Translations under genes and position numbers: made by a program
Assembly: GCA_903848435.1 (NCBI GenBank)
Contig: CAINGG010000220.1
Coordinates: 1 to 5,742, forward strand
Length of the DNA stretch: 5,742 nucleotides
DNA from: an uncultured Actinomycetes bacterium
GTDB taxonomy: Bacteria > Actinomycetota > Actinomycetes > S36-B12
Reading direction: 5' to 3'
Notes under the pieces: model-generated
Databases searched by the model: none
Seen by the model: the letters and a program-made list of their open reading frames with translations, nothing else
Told to the model about the DNA's origin: nothing
Shown: piece after piece, positions 5,731-5,742 of the stretch
How positions within the stretch are numbered: the first letter of the stretch is position 1
How the letters are laid out: each line of letters starts with the position of its first letter

Positions 5731-5738
5731 GTCGCCCT
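5716..5738 (+). terminator. Possible hairpin at the 3' end of the kinase gene
   Basis: A perfect 12-base palindrome GCCCTGCAGGGC (5716-5727) ends the coding region. Its right arm AGGGC can also pair with GCCCT at 5734-5738 across TGAGTC, a hairpin that spans the stop codon. No T-run is visible before the window ends, so a terminator is only suggested. Confidence 0.3.
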
Positions 5739-5742
5739 AGCG

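Overview
The window is high-GC DNA with G/C-dominated third codon positions, GTG starts and long spurious open frames in nearly every reading frame. This is typical of Actinomycetota. Gene content and order (isoprenyl diphosphate synthase, PIN-PhoH ATPase, secreted lysozyme-like protein, class I fumarase, PfkB sugar kinase) fit an actinomycete chromosome, perhaps Propionibacteriales/Nocardioides-like. That finer placement is inference from memory of family sequences. No tRNA, rRNA, insertion sequence, CRISPR array or prophage signature was seen, so this reads as core chromosome.

Layout: (1) 1-389 (+) is the C-terminal half of a cis-isoprenyl diphosphate synthase (UppS type), cut by the window edge. 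(2) 390-530 is a 141-base gap with weak GC-rich inverted repeats and a good ribosome binding site just before a GTG. (3) 531-1907 (+) is a PIN-PhoH fusion ATPase/ribonuclease. (4) 1908-2039 is a regulatory-looking gap with a symmetric hairpin (GGAAAT/ATTTCC), an 11-bp-phased pair of TTATCC half-sites, and a perfect DnaA-box 9-mer TTATCCACA. (5) 2040-3047 (+) is a secreted protein with two lysozyme/transglycosylase-like domains joined by three DKPSA repeats. (6) 3051-4718 (-) is a full-length class I [4Fe-4S] fumarase, ending three bases from the previous gene's stop in convergent orientation. (7) 4719-4761 is a 43-base divergent gap carrying a TANNNT -10-like box for each flanking gene, placed so that both mRNAs could be leaderless. 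(8) 4762-5730 (+) is a PfkB-family sugar kinase, fructokinase-like, followed by 12 bases to the window end.

Functionally the left half concerns the cell envelope and RNA: a lipid-carrier synthase, an RNA-acting ATPase/nuclease and a peptidoglycan-acting secreted enzyme. The right half is central carbon metabolism: fumarate/malate interconversion and sugar phosphorylation. The genes are mostly known families. The least routine items are the tandem lysozyme-like architecture, its upstream control region, and the double leaderless divergent promoter. I did not find convincing evidence for a wholly new multi-gene system.
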